From NCBI GenBank assembly GCA_003427395.1, contig BFEA01000163.1, positions 1,591,767-1,623,876 on the forward strand: DNA of 32,110 bases, read 5' to 3'. A model generated the notes under the pieces. That model did not search any database. It was not told the origin of the DNA and was given only the letters and a program-made list of their open reading frames with translations. Of the stretch, positions 1 to 9,891 are shown piece by piece; positions within the stretch are counted from its first letter, which is position 1, and each line of letters begins with the position of its first letter. The stretch comes from Chara braunii (lineage: Eukaryota > Streptophyta > Charophyceae > Charales > Characeae). Made by a program: the position numbers and the translations under genes.

Positions 1-2040
1 GGGGGAGAGGCCGACGGTACAGGGGGCGACATTTCAGCGGGCGTCAGGGAGGATTGCTCCTCCCGCAAAGGCTGGGAAGGTGACCCATTGTGGACGTGAG
101 CGCCCGGGTTAGCGACCGAACTCAGCACTTCCATGGCGTCCCATGCCTGGCCCGGCAGCGGTGTAGGAAAACAGTCTGCACTCTGGTAAGACCACCGGTC
201 GTCTTGTGCGGCCCATTTTTTCCAGGTTTGTTTCCCGTTTTCATTCACCTCCGCCATCTTCATATGGGGGTCAAGCCAAAGCTCTCGGAAGGCGGATACG
301 GCTTGCCTCTTGTTGTGCTCATCGCGGGCCGCCGCCACCACCTTCATAAGATTTCTGCTGGCTTTTACCAAATTAGCATGAACGACTTCTACCAGTTCAG
401 CTTTGGCTTGATAAATCCCAAAGGCCGCCTCTTGTCGTTCCGCTGAACACCTCACCAGCCATATGACCATGAGGACTGCCAGCCTCATGTGTTGAAATAG
501 GTTGCGCTGAAAGGGTGTCCATGCAGAAGGGATATTCTTACATTTCCCTAGTAGAATGAGAGGAACATCCCAGTGGAACACGACGCCCGTGAGCATGTGC
601 CACATTGCATCCCACCATTGCCATACTCCTTTCGCCAATGGACAATCGAGAAGGTAGTGCTCGAGATCCGCTCTTCGTGGTAGGGCGCCGGGTCCACAAT
701 GAGCGCAGATGGGGGATAGGACTCCCGCCTGCTCTAAATTAGTTCTCGTCGTTTGCCAGTCGGGCGTCGACAGGCAGCGATGGGTTATTTGCCATTGGAG
801 GGCTCTATGGGAAGTGGGCATAATGTGAGTGTAGGTAACCCACGGAATGTGACTCAGGTTTTCCTCAGATAACGGGGAATCTCTCTTCCACCTGTTCTGG
901 ACGACTGAAGTGGAGGGGTGGAAGGCATGAGCCCTTTTATAGCCCTCCTTAACTAAGTATTGCCATACCGGGGTGGGGTTGCGGCCCTTCCATTCCCACT
1001 CTTGCGGGTCAAAAGGTAGGCCACCTATAGGGGTGGACATCTCATAAGAGTAGTATCCTGTGTCCTTAGACCGCACGACTCTAATTCTTGTTAAACCATT
1101 CACNGGGACTGTGCAGTCTAGTTCCTGGTTCATTTTCAGGGAGGCCCATCTCGCGCCCGGTATGTCTGGCTCGTAAGCGTGCAGCTGCACCCCTTCGTGT
1201 GTGAAATGTGACACCCTAAAGATAGTCATGGGGATTGAGTTAGGTGTGTCCTNAATGACCCAGTCGGGGCCGCGCAGCACCGACCCTTCTTGCAAAGTAA
1301 TTACCNACTGAGGTGGGACAGCCATTTGTAGCTGTTGCAATTTGCGCTGGCTCCCTTTGATGTGTTTGAGGGTGTGACGCAGCTGCTGCGCCGACTTCCA
1401 TGTACCCTCCTGGCTGTCCCACAAGTCTCCCAGGGTGTAAATTCCGTTTCGCACCCATGATAGCCAGTGGGAGTTTGTGGTGAGGGAGAAGGGTCTCCCA
1501 TTGCTGTCGAGGATAAATGGGTTTCTAGACAGTGGCTGTCGCCAAATTTCCTGCCACCTAAGCGGAGGGGACTTCTTGGTTGGCCCCATGTTCCTCCATA
1601 ACTCCAGCATCGATGGCCAAAGAGGNTCGTTTTTCANGTCCCATCTTACACTCTTTCGGTGCGACCCATCCCTTTTGTGCCGCAGTGGATTCGGAACGGA
1701 CCAGGCCTTGTTGCTGAGCCAGGAGAGGGGATGAACCGGGCGGTCAGGGTGGGATGGAGGGGCCAGGTGCGCCAGTTGGATGTGTGCCAAGTGCAGCCNT
1801 GACACATCATTTGCTAACAGGAGGCGTATGACCACCTTGAACATCAGGGCTCTGATCTCATCCCCNGGGTCTAGGATGCCNAATCCTCCCACCTTCTTCG
1901 GTTGTGCGACATATTTTCATGCAACCCTTTTGATACAACGGGTGAGCTCGTGGTCGTTCCTCCAGAGGTAGGCTGCCAGTGTCGCACGCAGGTGTGCAAG
2001 TTGTTTTTCAGGGATCTCCCAAAAGACAATCTTGTACCTC
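1..2040 (-). pseudogene. LINE (non-LTR retrotransposon) ORF2, C-terminal part with zf-RVT zinc motif, partial
   Basis: Reading the minus strand from 2040 to 1 gives one continuous frame of about 680 codons, broken only by a TGA at 1917-1919 where a Trp is expected; it is still open at the window edge. After the RT core, LINE ORF2 proteins carry a stretch ending in a PK..GGLG motif, and this is visible as VAQPKKVGG near 1890. Further on, at about 650-710, lies the zf-RVT zinc motif: I-C-A-H-C-G, then HYLLDCPLAKGVW. A Trp- and Lys-rich tail follows. The reverse-transcriptase palm itself is absent, because the homology stops near 2040 against unrelated AT-rich DNA, so this is a 5'-truncated copy, as is usual for LINEs. 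Several single N bases (1253, 1306, 1626, 1637, 1799 and others) probably reflect ambiguous repeat consensus. Without the TGA the fragment would look young. Confidence 0.85.
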
Positions 2041-2081
2041 TCTATTTCTATATGAATATTCTGAATTTTTATANNTTAACT

Positions 2082-2270
2082 TTATTGATAATTTACTTTC
2101 ACTAAATTATTCCAACCTAGTTCATGAAGGCTCTNATTTCTTCTTAAAGGACGAGTCACTAATTCAAGTATATCTCTAGCATTTGTAAATCCATGAATTT
2201 GAGCANAAGTAAATTCTACTGACCATTTAGTACTAATTCCCCTAGCTTCTAGAGGATTCGCATGAGCCAT
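2082..2270 (-). CDS. 62-codon ORF in AT-rich patch, organelle-like codon use, unrecognised
   Basis: A complete ATG-to-TAA frame begins MAHANPLEARGI and ends GWNNLVKVNYQ. It lies in a 250-bp AT-rich island whose codons mostly end in A or T, unlike the GC-balanced LINE on one side and the LTR on the other. Two N bases fall in codons. The composition and compact sense suggest a piece of plastid or mitochondrial DNA inserted in the nucleus, or a captured fragment, but I do not recognise the protein. No promoter or partner gene is visible. Chance ORFs of this length are possible in such DNA, so the coding status rests only on codon pattern. Confidence 0.4.
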   Translation of the reverse strand: MAHANPLEARGISTKWSVEFTXAQIHGFTNARDILELVTRPLRRNXSLHELGWNNLVKVNYQ

Positions 2271-2378
2271 GCNAAAATGGTGGACAACACTGCATTATTT
2301 ATTGCCAGAGCTCTTCCTACGAGCGATGTATGTAGGCCGTCTCACTTAGCGAGTCTTTGTAAGGCTGTCTGAACAAGC
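2271..2378. other. Junction segment between AT-rich patch and LTR, no gene seen
   Basis: About 100 bp with no similarity to the LINE or to the corresponding part of the other family-E LTR copy (28591-29041). It marks the place where the 5' part of the upstream LTR has been lost. Confidence 0.4.
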
Positions 2379-2850
2379 GCTGGCCAGCGCTCACGCGCTC
2401 ACGGGCGAGCTGGAAGGAGCAGGCAGCCATAGGCGAGCTGCGCTGCTGTATGCTGGATGGGGCGCATGGTGGTCCTTGGGTGCATGTGGCATCTGTGAGT
2501 TGGGGATCAAGGTTGTGAGTGATACGAGAGACATACCTGGTGCTTGAGGCGAACGGCATTGGCCGAGATCTGGTCGTACTTCGGGAAGCTGTTGACGGCA
2601 TCCTAGATAGGCTAGATAGGATCCTGCCATCTGTAGTCTGGGCACCGAGCGTCAGATAGGATATCGACATTGGTTCTTCGTTGATGATGATGAGACTATT
2701 CCAGCATTGTCAATTATGAGCTTTTGCTGTGCTCTTATTTGGTAAAACTTGTGATGCAATTCTGCCATTGGTTTGAGGTCACGACTATCTGGTCTCATGT
2801 GTATGATGCTGTTTGATTTCTGAAGTTCGCTATCGCTCATTTTCCTTGCA
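2379..2850 (+). repeat. 5' LTR of gypsy element E, left-truncated
   Basis: This 471-bp stretch is repeated in the same orientation at 29042-29519, with scattered substitutions and a short indel, an estimated 3-4 percent divergence by eye. Both copies share the landmarks CTCACGCGCTCACGGGCGAG near the left and CGCTATCGCTCATTTTCCTTGC at the right end. Here the right end is CA, as LTRs require, and a primer-binding site follows three bases later, so this is the 3' part of a 5' LTR. The left part, about 450 bp judging from the other copy, is missing. Confidence 0.75.
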
Positions 2851-2853
2851 ATT

Positions 2854-2865
2854 TGGTATCGGAGC
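2854..2865 (+). other. Primer-binding site, initiator-Met tRNA type
   Basis: TGGTATCGGAGC lies three bases after the CA end of the LTR. The usual plant initiator-Met primer site is TGGTATCAGAGC, so 11 of 12 bases match. It fixes the orientation of element E as plus strand and marks the start of its internal region. Confidence 0.75.
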
Positions 2866-3410
2866 TGTGGTACGTTGCGCNCACCCGGCGCTTGTCTTCT
2901 GCCTATGCGGTACATGCATGCGGTATGCTAGGCGAGCTACCGTAGGGAGTGTGTAGTGAGGAGGGCAAAGGCAAGTAGACGACCCAGGTGGAGAGGGGAT
3001 CGCNAGGAAGGCTACCGTGTGTATATTGGGTGTTCGCCGTGTGATGANAACTATCTGATATGTGATTGATGCTGAGGTGGAATGGTGGTGTAATGCTGGT
3101 TGTGCCAAAGCANCNATTGGTCATCACAATCGGCATCATGTCATCTGGTGAGAATATCTGTGGTTGGGGGCAGCTATTTTGAGGTACGTTGCACCTAACC
3201 TTATCTACCCTCTTCGACACTTCTTACCGTGAGGATGTGCGTTCTGTCTTGAGAGTCCTCTCATGTGAGGAGTCAAGCGCGCTCAACCTTGAGAGTCGCC
3301 AGTGTTCACGTGGAGCACCTGGAAGGAGAGAGGGCGGTGCTATCTAAAGGACCCGGACGAAGCACTGGGTCACAGTCACCATGCCAACCCACCGAGGGTA
3401 GAGCACGCTC
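2866..3410 (+). other. Leader of gypsy element E, interrupted by family-A LTR
   Basis: No credible gene. This is non-coding sequence directly downstream of the primer site, with isolated N bases at 2881, 3004, 3048, 3113 and 3115. It runs without a clear boundary into the outer end of the family-A LTR at about 3411. I infer that the leader resumes somewhere after the assembly gap, ahead of the gag start at 21691. Confidence 0.45.
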
Positions 3411-4314
3411 TCGAGCGCATCGGTCTAGCACCGCACCAAGGCAGCGCAGGACCCTCCTGGCCTCGTCACGCAGGAGTTGGTCTAAATCCCTCGTCGCAAT
3501 TATAGATGGAGCTTCCGCAAGCCGCTCCGGCCGAGTGCGCCAGCCATACCTCTCGCGAGCCCCTACGACAGGATAGGGCCTACGCGAAGCACAACTTACC
3601 TCCACCTTACGGGAGCTGTCACCTCCCTTCGATGGGCGAATCCCCGCCGAGCTACCAGTCCACAGTACGAACGCTACTCGGTTGCAATCGCAGAGGTGGA
3701 CCAGCCGAGGGCGTTTCTCGTTCGCTGTAGCATAGGGGGTACGCGCGGTAATACGCCTATCGGACCCGCACGCGAACCGACATCTTGGGGGGTTGAGGTC
3801 CCAAGCGCGACTCGTCGTCGGTCGACTAGGACGTATCCCACTCACCATGCGCACACCACTTTACGAACACAAAAATAAAACACACACACACGCATATACG
3901 AAACGATACAACGCGACAACACTCCTAGTCCCTTCAGTAGCCGTCCCATAACTTTTCGATGCGGAAATCAGATAGGCGTCGCGCGCGAGACTTAGTATAA
4001 AACCGCGCGGACGCAGGGCTAACTCATATCGACTCGCAATGGAAGCGCACGCAAGCGGTCGCAATGAAGGCGTGCTATGTAGTACCCATACTCACGCAGT
4101 CCTCGCTAGTCTCGAGGGCCGCATTCGACACTCAAGTGTCGGCTGACACGCGCCTTGAGGGTTAATCTTTCGACGTTGGACAACCGCCATGCGCGGTTGA
4201 GCACTGCACACCCTCTTCTGCACCCTATGCAGAGTGTGTGGTACACAGGTCCATACCTGTGGTGGCAGTCGTTTCTTACTGTCCTGGAGATGAGCCCCAC
4301 TCCAGGCCTGGACA

Positions 4315-4335
4315 AAAGTCAAGGGGTTTGACTTT
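4315..4335. promoter_or_regulatory. Palindromic pair of TTGAC (W-box-like) motifs in the LTR
   Basis: AAAGTCAA-GGGGT-TTGACTTT: two perfect 8-bp arms containing the TTGAC core recognised by WRKY factors in plants, separated by 5 bp. It is conserved at 17936-17956 and, inverted, at 18966-18986. Function is inferred only from the motif. Confidence 0.35.
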
Positions 4336-4471
4336 GACGGCTGTCACGGACTACAACGTCCAACTATCAAAATTAATAAGCAAAATCAATCAGTAAAATA
4401 AATAAACATCCCACACTCATATACCAAATCAGATTTCGAGATAAAGTAAAAGAAGGGGAAACATAAACCCA

Positions 4472-4750
4472 TCAGGTATGCAGATNGTGCGACACATGGT
4501 TGTCATTCTCACNGCCTCCAAAGTATGNCCCATATACCAAGCTCCAAAATACTAACCTGCATAAAACACAGACACANACAATANCCACNTTGCCATACAC
4601 CAATGTGGTCAATTTTACTGTTCCCTGTAACTNATACCACNCCTCACACACTCGAGCCCCAGTCATAATCCAATCTTCCATAAATCTCACAAGTTCTCTA
4701 TAATGGCCATTAAAAGAAGTCCAGTTAAAACCATCAAAGAAACATATCAA
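4472..4750 (-). CDS. LTR-borne 92-codon ORF (copy in A1), unrecognised
   Basis: A reading frame inside the LTR, in element sense, also present at 18093-18371 and 18551-18829. It begins with FFDGFNWTSFNGHYREL and ends with NDNHVSH and a few residues. This copy contains seven or more N-bearing codons, so its integrity cannot be judged. A hydrophobic Cys/Val-rich stretch lies in the second half. Preservation in three copies may simply reflect shared LTR descent rather than selection. I do not recognise the protein; a transduced host exon is possible. Confidence 0.3.
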   Translation of the reverse strand: MICFFDGFNWTSFNGHYRELVRFMEDWIMTGARVCEXWYXLQGTVKLTTLVYGXVXIXCVCVLCRLVFWSLVYGXYFGGXENDNHVSHXLHT

Positions 4751-4845
4751 ATCTCTGGGCTAAGGCAATCAGGTTGAGGTACAGGTGTAAGCAAAGTTGT
4801 GTCGTGAGCCGACAAGTCGGCGATCAACCAACCGACCTGTTATCA

Positions 4846-5124
4846 GTAATAACAGAAGATGATCCTCGTAGGATCAAGCTAAAACTAGTCCAAATCCTGA
4901 GTCAAACGATCAAAAGGACCTGTAACACAAGACAGGTCAACGCCCCAGGCTAAAACCATAAGCCCCTGGAGAATAATCCTCACACCACAATCTATCTCAA
5001 AGTCTCTCCTAATAGTTAAGCCTAAGTCTACCTCTAAGCCAGCGTCCAAAGAAAGGTAGACTCATGGCACAATCTCCCCTATCCAGGGTGTATTACTAGA
5101 ATCGCCACCTGTCAAAATATAATC
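4846..5124. other. Non-coding 3' end of element A internal region
   Basis: No gene or RNA is recognised. This is sequence between the inner end of the 3' LTR and a tandem repeat. A polypurine tract expected next to the LTR (minus strand) is not obvious. Confidence 0.4.
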
Positions 5125-5534
5125 TAACTCCTTTAAACTAAGAAAATTTTGGCAGCGCTTCCGTAGGAAAAGTGCCTTCCCAGAATTTATACTAGCCCGA
5201 ATATGAAAACAGAAATAGTCTTTGACTTTCCAAAGTCCAATTTTGTCTAACTCCCTGAATTAGCAAAAATTTGGGCAGCATTCCCTTTAGAAAAGGAGAC
5301 TTCCCAGATTTTTACTAAGCCATATATGAACTTTAGACAAGTTGAACTTTGAGAAGTCAGAAACTTGACTAACTCCTTGGATTGGCAGAAATTTCGGCAG
5401 CGCTTCCCGTAGAGAAAGTAGCTTACCAAAATTTATACGAAGCCAAGTATAACAAAAAATCTCTGAAAATGCGAGAATTTGACCTAAGTAAAAATAAACT
5501 TAGCCCAGAAAATGTAGGAATTGAATTTAACTCC
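5125..5534. repeat. Tandem ~122-bp degenerate repeat, three units plus a start
   Basis: Units start with TAACTCC at 5125, 5248 and 5370 (spacing 123 and 122 bp), and a fourth TAACTCC follows at 5528. Each full unit then has a recognisable core of the type AAATTT.GGCAGCGCTTCCC, a TAG.AAAG block, CTTCCCA, and TTTATACTAAGCC. The units are clearly related but diverged by many substitutions, so the tandem is old. It lies in the long 3' non-coding part of element A, directly before the hairpin array in plus-strand coordinates. Confidence 0.75.
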
Positions 5535-5731
5535 TATAGCTCTAGCACGTGGCGAGTCACTACAGCAACTACCTATTAACTCAAACTCAGACTAGGTAGT
5601 GATGCCACTCAGCCACATGCAAGTCAAACCACAAAGGTAAGTACTCTCACCAACCCCAGGTTGACATTGCAAACATTAGTTCATAGTCTTTTAGTGTTTT
5701 AACCCTTTATACCCTGCTTACATAGGGCATT

Positions 5732-6577
5732 GGGACTGACCATTCATCTTAGAAACAATGTCAGCCCTCTGCCTTAGTTATACACGAACAGGTTGTACAA
5801 CTACTTTTCTTTCCGTTGGGCATTTGACTAAGTCATTCATCTTAAAAATCATGCTTAGTCGCCCTGAACTTTTTAAATAGCCAAGTTATATATACCTTTC
5901 TGCACCTTAGTCTTCAGAAAGAGGGCGTAGGGCTGAGCCATTCATCTTAGAAATAATGCTCAGCCTTCCCAGGTTACCTTCAGTTATAGCTCTCGATTAT
6001 ACTCTCTTCGCTTGTGATAAGGCTATAGTCAGGTCATTCATCTTAGAAACAATGTCTGACTAGCCTTGTTCGCATATAAGTACATATACATATATATACA
6101 ACATTATAGAGAATCCCTATTCCTTTGTTCTCATTATGGTCCTGAGGCCTCAGACTTGGACCATTCATCTTAGAAACAATGTCTAGTCCTCTCGACCTGA
6201 ATCCTCCCTCAGAATAAAACAATCAAGGAGAGATGAGCCATTCATCTTAGAAACAATGCTCAGCTTCCCCTTTTTCAGCAAAAAAAAAAAAAAAAAAAAA
6301 ACAAAGTACCCTGGGTCTGATCCAGAGACTGTTTAGAAACCACCCAAGTAAACAGCGGCCAGACCATTCATCTTAGAAACAATATCTGGCCCTCAAAAGT
6401 CAAGCAAGCAATACCCCTCAGAAATAAGTAGCCAGGTCATTCATCTTATAAATAATGTCTGGCACAATTAAAGAAACACAGCAACCAAGCCATTCATCTT
6501 AGAAACAATGCTTGGTTCTTCAGAAAACAGAACAAAACACAGCAGTCAGGCCATTCATCTTAGAAACAATGTCTGAC
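5732..6577. repeat. Array of ten hairpins with conserved loop and covarying stems
   Basis: The block CATTCATCTTAGAAACAATG, or a close variant, occurs ten times. Each copy is flanked by short arms that differ from copy to copy but are reverse complements of each other. Arms (5'/3'): 5732-5739/5761-5767 GGGaCTGA/TCAGCCC; 5826-5832/5854-5860 GACTAAG/CTTAGTC; 5931-5938/5958-5965 GGCTGAGC/GCTCAGCC; 6021-6032/6056-6065 GGCTAtaGTCAG/CTGACTAGCC; 6153-6161/6181-6188 GACTtGGAC/GTCTAGTC with one G-T pair; 6234-6238/6258-6262 TGAGC/GCTCA; 6357-6363/6385-6391 GGCCAGA/TCTGGCC; 6431-6435/6459-6463 GCCAG/CTGGC; 6483-6490/6510-6517 AACCAAGC/GCTTGGTT; 6545-6549/6573-6577 GTCAG/CTGAC. The loop edges ATT and AAT can pair as well, leaving a loop of about 12 nt. 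Spacers of 30-110 bp are unrelated in sequence. Confidence 0.85.
6280..6301 (+). repeat. Poly-A tract inside the hairpin array
   Basis: About 22 consecutive A on the plus strand between hairpins six and seven. It reads as poly-T in the sense of element A, so it is not that element's own tail; it could be slippage or the scar of a small retroposed insertion. Confidence 0.6.
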
Positions 6578-7690
6578 CCTATAAGTCCCGTTCAATCGCA
6601 AGCAAAATTGCCTTCCTCCCAACCTTCCCCCTGATGCAACCCCTTGTGACAATCTGCCTTCAGACAATCAAGAAACTGAAATTGCCATTATACAAGCATT
6701 CCTTTAGTTGGTCTGATTTGTGTCTTGAAAGTCAATCCAAAAGTCAAAGTAGAGGTTGCACTCAGCATAGCCAAACACTCCATAGGGAGGTGTGTAGATA
6801 GGGGTTATACTGGGTTTACAAGGGGAAGCAAAGGTTACCTCTGAGTTCCCTGCCTCCAGAACTCCTCCTGAGTTCCGACAGGGCTCCCGCAATCGGTGGG
6901 GCAACCTCCCACAAAGGCCTTGGCACGGATTACGGGTTGCAATCCCGCCTGCCGCCTTCCTCTCAGGACCAAACAGGCTAGATTTAGAGTCAGAAGGGCA
7001 AAAAAAGGGGTTTCAGACTCTCGAGATACAAGAAAGGGACTGCCTCAACTCCCAAGAGAGGGCCTTGTTGCCTTGATTCGCCTGAGGGCCCCGCAAATAC
7101 GCAGCGGTTCGGCCAAACTGAAGTCACCCTTCGACTGTTGACTCCCTGACGACCTCTCAGTGCGCAGCAATATCCCCCCCCCCTTCGCCGAACCTGACCA
7201 CTCCCCCAAGCTGCCGTAATCACGCCCCGTTATTACGCCCATGCCAATTACCACAACAGTTTGCCGACACTGTACCTCCAGCAGCCATGCACAGCACCGT
7301 GCACCCGCTGTGCAGCCCAACAATACGTAGCAACTCGCTTACACTATGTGCCTTGCAGTCGTGCGCAGTAGCGAGGCAAAGGTGAACGAAAGGTAGTGGT
7401 AGGCCACTCGTACGTAGACAATCACAAAACTACAGTAGCCGCAGCCTCGGTATCCAGCAACCATCCTTTCACACACACCAGAGAAGGGAAGCACAGTTCG
7501 TTATCAGCGGCGGTTCATCTGTATAGCAGGGTATGCTTGCGCAGCTCACCACCCGCTTGCAGTTCGAACTCAATGTCAGCAGTGTACTTCCTGCCCAGTC
7601 CACCGCCTGTAGCCCTTGACTTCGTCGATGGTAAGTACACAGCCGAGCTCCGCGATCCCAACTCTTCCAACGCTAAGCTAACACTTTCAC
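6578..7690. other. Gene-free stretch within element A
   Basis: Nothing convincing is seen. Open frames here are short and overlap each other without a recognisable domain. Base composition changes from AT-rich to more GC-rich near 6850-7100, which may mark the edge of a separate inserted segment extending to about 11,640. Confidence 0.4.
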
Positions 7691-7701
7691 CAAACTCGCA
7701 G

Positions 7702-7984
7702 CACCGGNAAAAGAGCCCCAAAACGGACCTTCGCTCGCCCGTTGTCCACGAAGAACAGGTGAGTTACTTCGATCTTTCGCTCCCACCATCTCCTTTCGTC
7801 ACCCTGTCTCGGCAACCTCGTAGTTCTTTCGCTTACTGACCCCTTCTCCGGCTAATGGGCTGCGCGACTCACAGGCTAACAGGCAAAATTTGCAGCCTCC
7901 CTGCTCATTCCTCACCTCTTCAGCCCGCTGGTGAGGCGGCACAGCAACCAGCAGGCAGTTCTGCAACTCCACCAGTCTCACCAG
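7702..7984 (+). other. Possible pair of small exons (7702-7758 and 7896-7984)
   Basis: Consensus splice signals cluster on the plus strand. An acceptor CTCGCAG ends at 7701, a donor AACAG|GTGAGT lies at 7758/7759, an acceptor TTTGCAG ends at 7895, and a donor CCAG|GTAAGC lies at 7984/7985. A further GATG|GTAAGT donor lies at about 7630. The 137-nt interval 7759-7895 is rich in C and T, as an intron would be. No protein family is recognised from the two short segments, one N falls in the first, and flanking exons cannot be placed. This is a gene-structure hint only. Confidence 0.25.
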
Positions 7985-9890
7985 GTAAGCCCCCTGGTCC
8001 CTTCACTCCTCTCGTTTACTCATACAAGCACAAGGCCGCCATGAGGAGCAGCACTAGAGCCCTATCAACAGCTACCAGGCCCCTTCCAAAAAAAGCAGGC
8101 TGCACCCCGCTCACCACTATGGCCAACATGACGGATGCTCAGTAACCAGTACAAACAATCGGGGCGGTGAGCAGACAGTGCAGTCCTGTCCTTGACCACC
8201 AAGGCCAGCGTGGCCATAAGGCGAGTACTAGCAACTTCGCTCTACCGCCAAATGGATTCCTCTGCAGGACTGTCGAAAGACACGATGTCGGCTAGACTTA
8301 CCAGATGAGAGCACGCCCCTTTCCTTTCAGCCTTACTCCCGTTCTGTTCACTAACCACTATCCAAACTGCGCTACTCCACCTATTTGTATCTGGCCGCTT
8401 ACCATGGCTAGATTCTAACCCATTAGAAGGGGAGCTCCAAGTAGCGGGGTCAATCGAATCTACATAGTCTCTGTCAACACCTCGTTGCTCAGCAGGTCCA
8501 TTGGTCGACAAGGCTGTCTCCTCCTTCACCGACCTCTTGCATCTTCATCCACTACACCACAGCCATGACTGTCGACTATGCAAACTAGAATGAATCTCCC
8601 TCTAGGACCCAGCAAAAATACATCCATGCTGGCACAGCACCTCGTATGGCACTAATCAACCAGATAAGCCCGACTTTCCCTTTCTCTCTCTCTTACCATC
8701 CTTGGTTTCTTCTCACCCCTGTAGACTTTGAATTTTTCTGCTGTTTCTTCATCTTAAATGCACCTTCCTCAGATTTCCGCCAGGTTCATCAGACTCAGTG
8801 GCCCCCATAGTCAAGATGCCCCCTGAAGACAGTCACGACCGTACAAAAGCAGCAGCTCGATGATGGATATGGCCGGTAGATACAAGAAGGATCTCAAGCA
8901 CGGGGCCTCAACCACTTGCCCCATGCACAAGAATAGGAAGGAACCAGCCGCTGAAAGTGGGCAGATACGTAACTTTTTTCACTTAGTTTTCCCAGGGCGC
9001 AGCTTTCGTTACTCATGACGGCCAAGTCATCGCCCGAATCAAAAATCTAACATGGCCATTCAACTCGGAATGGCCCAAAACCCCCATTTAGCATCCCCCC
9101 TCGTCCGATTTCGTCCGGAAACGAGCGGGATATGCATTTGCCATTTTCCTTCTTCGTTCTTTCAGCCATCTCCCGCGCACGACTTTTTCTACTAACCCCC
9201 TTCTACTCTAATCCATTGCCAAAACTAATGCTACCACTGAACTCGCCTGGTCCAAGAACCCCGGTCTAGCATCTGCCCTCGCCCAATTTCATTGAGAAGC
9301 GGGCGAGTTACACTCTTTTTACTCGCCATAGCCCCTCCTCCATGGCTGCGCTCCTTCTCCCCCCGCATGCACCCTGCAGCAGATGACAGCTAGATTCATT
9401 CCCTTCTTTCTGTTGCATGCACCTGGCGGGTAAGCTGCCCGGATTCAGCCAGTTCCTGCTGGCCACATCTCCCATTCTAGCACTTCGTTCTGGCCTTTCT
9501 TCCACCGCCCCTCGCTCGTCTCTGCAGGCACTGTGCGTTCTCATCTGCGCTAAACAGCGCACTAGCCTGTAGACGGCACTGGTCTCACTCTATACGACAG
9601 TGGCTCGTCGGCCATCGAGGGCGAAACTTGCTACGGAGTGCGCAATATCTCACCTGCCAGATCGATCAGCCTCGACGGTCGATCCGCACTACAACGCAGT
9701 AGTCAGGAGGACGTGGTCCCGGTGCAGGCCTTGGTGGTAGTATAAAATTCTCAAATGAGCACTCAGAGGTGGGGAGGGTCCCGTGTGAGCACCTTGCTGG
9801 GGCACCCTGCTACAGCTACCTCGCCACACTGTGCCCCTCTCCGTCAAACGAGCTGCAGCAATATCGCTGCAGTCTTCCTCACAACGCCCC
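7985..9890. other. GC-moderate gene-free stretch with a diverged short duplication
   Basis: No coding region can be supported. A loosely conserved block with CTAGCATC/TTAGCATC, CCTCG, TTTCGTCCGG/TTTCATTGAG and GCGGGCGA-like ends occurs at about 9050-9140 and again at about 9225-9310, suggesting an old local duplication of roughly 90 bp. Confidence 0.35.
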
Positions 9891-9891
9891 T

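Larger units (their letters stand above)
3411..4845 (-). repeat. 3' LTR of element A (LTR copy A1)
   Basis: This 1435-bp segment is repeated in the same orientation at 17033-18466 with almost identical length and offset (13,621-13,622 bp), and in inverted orientation at 18470-19760. Element sense is minus, because gag and the primer site of copy A2 are on the minus strand. The inner end reads TGATAACAGG on the minus strand, a normal TG start. The outer end at 3411 is poorly preserved, so the expected terminal CA is not seen. The first 80 bp differ noticeably from A2; the rest is much closer. Eight N bases occur at 4486-4641, seven of them at exactly the positions that are N in A2. No purine tract is evident next to the inner end, which weakens the LTR-pair reading a little. 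Confidence 0.7.

Noticed and set aside
3306-3854. 182-codon Arg-rich minus frame in the LTR and its counterparts at 17104-17475 and 19447 onward
   Set aside because: GC-rich LTR sequence open in several frames at once; Arg/Ser/Thr-rich composition without a recognisable domain.
3996-4002. TATAAAA as LTR promoter
   Set aside because: It is on the strand opposite to gag and the primer site, so it cannot drive the element's genomic RNA; antisense use cannot be excluded but is unsupported.
5732-6577. CRISPR array or plain tandem repeat
   Set aside because: The repeated part is a loop, spacers vary widely in length, the arms differ yet stay complementary, and the context is a eukaryotic retroelement.
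5732-6577. Hammerhead ribozyme array
   Set aside because: GAAAC is present in the loop but the CUGAUGA box and three-stem arrangement are not, on either strand.
7396-7839. 147-codon frame
   Set aside because: No domain, overlaps convincing splice donors, and includes an N; more likely chance in GC-moderate DNA.
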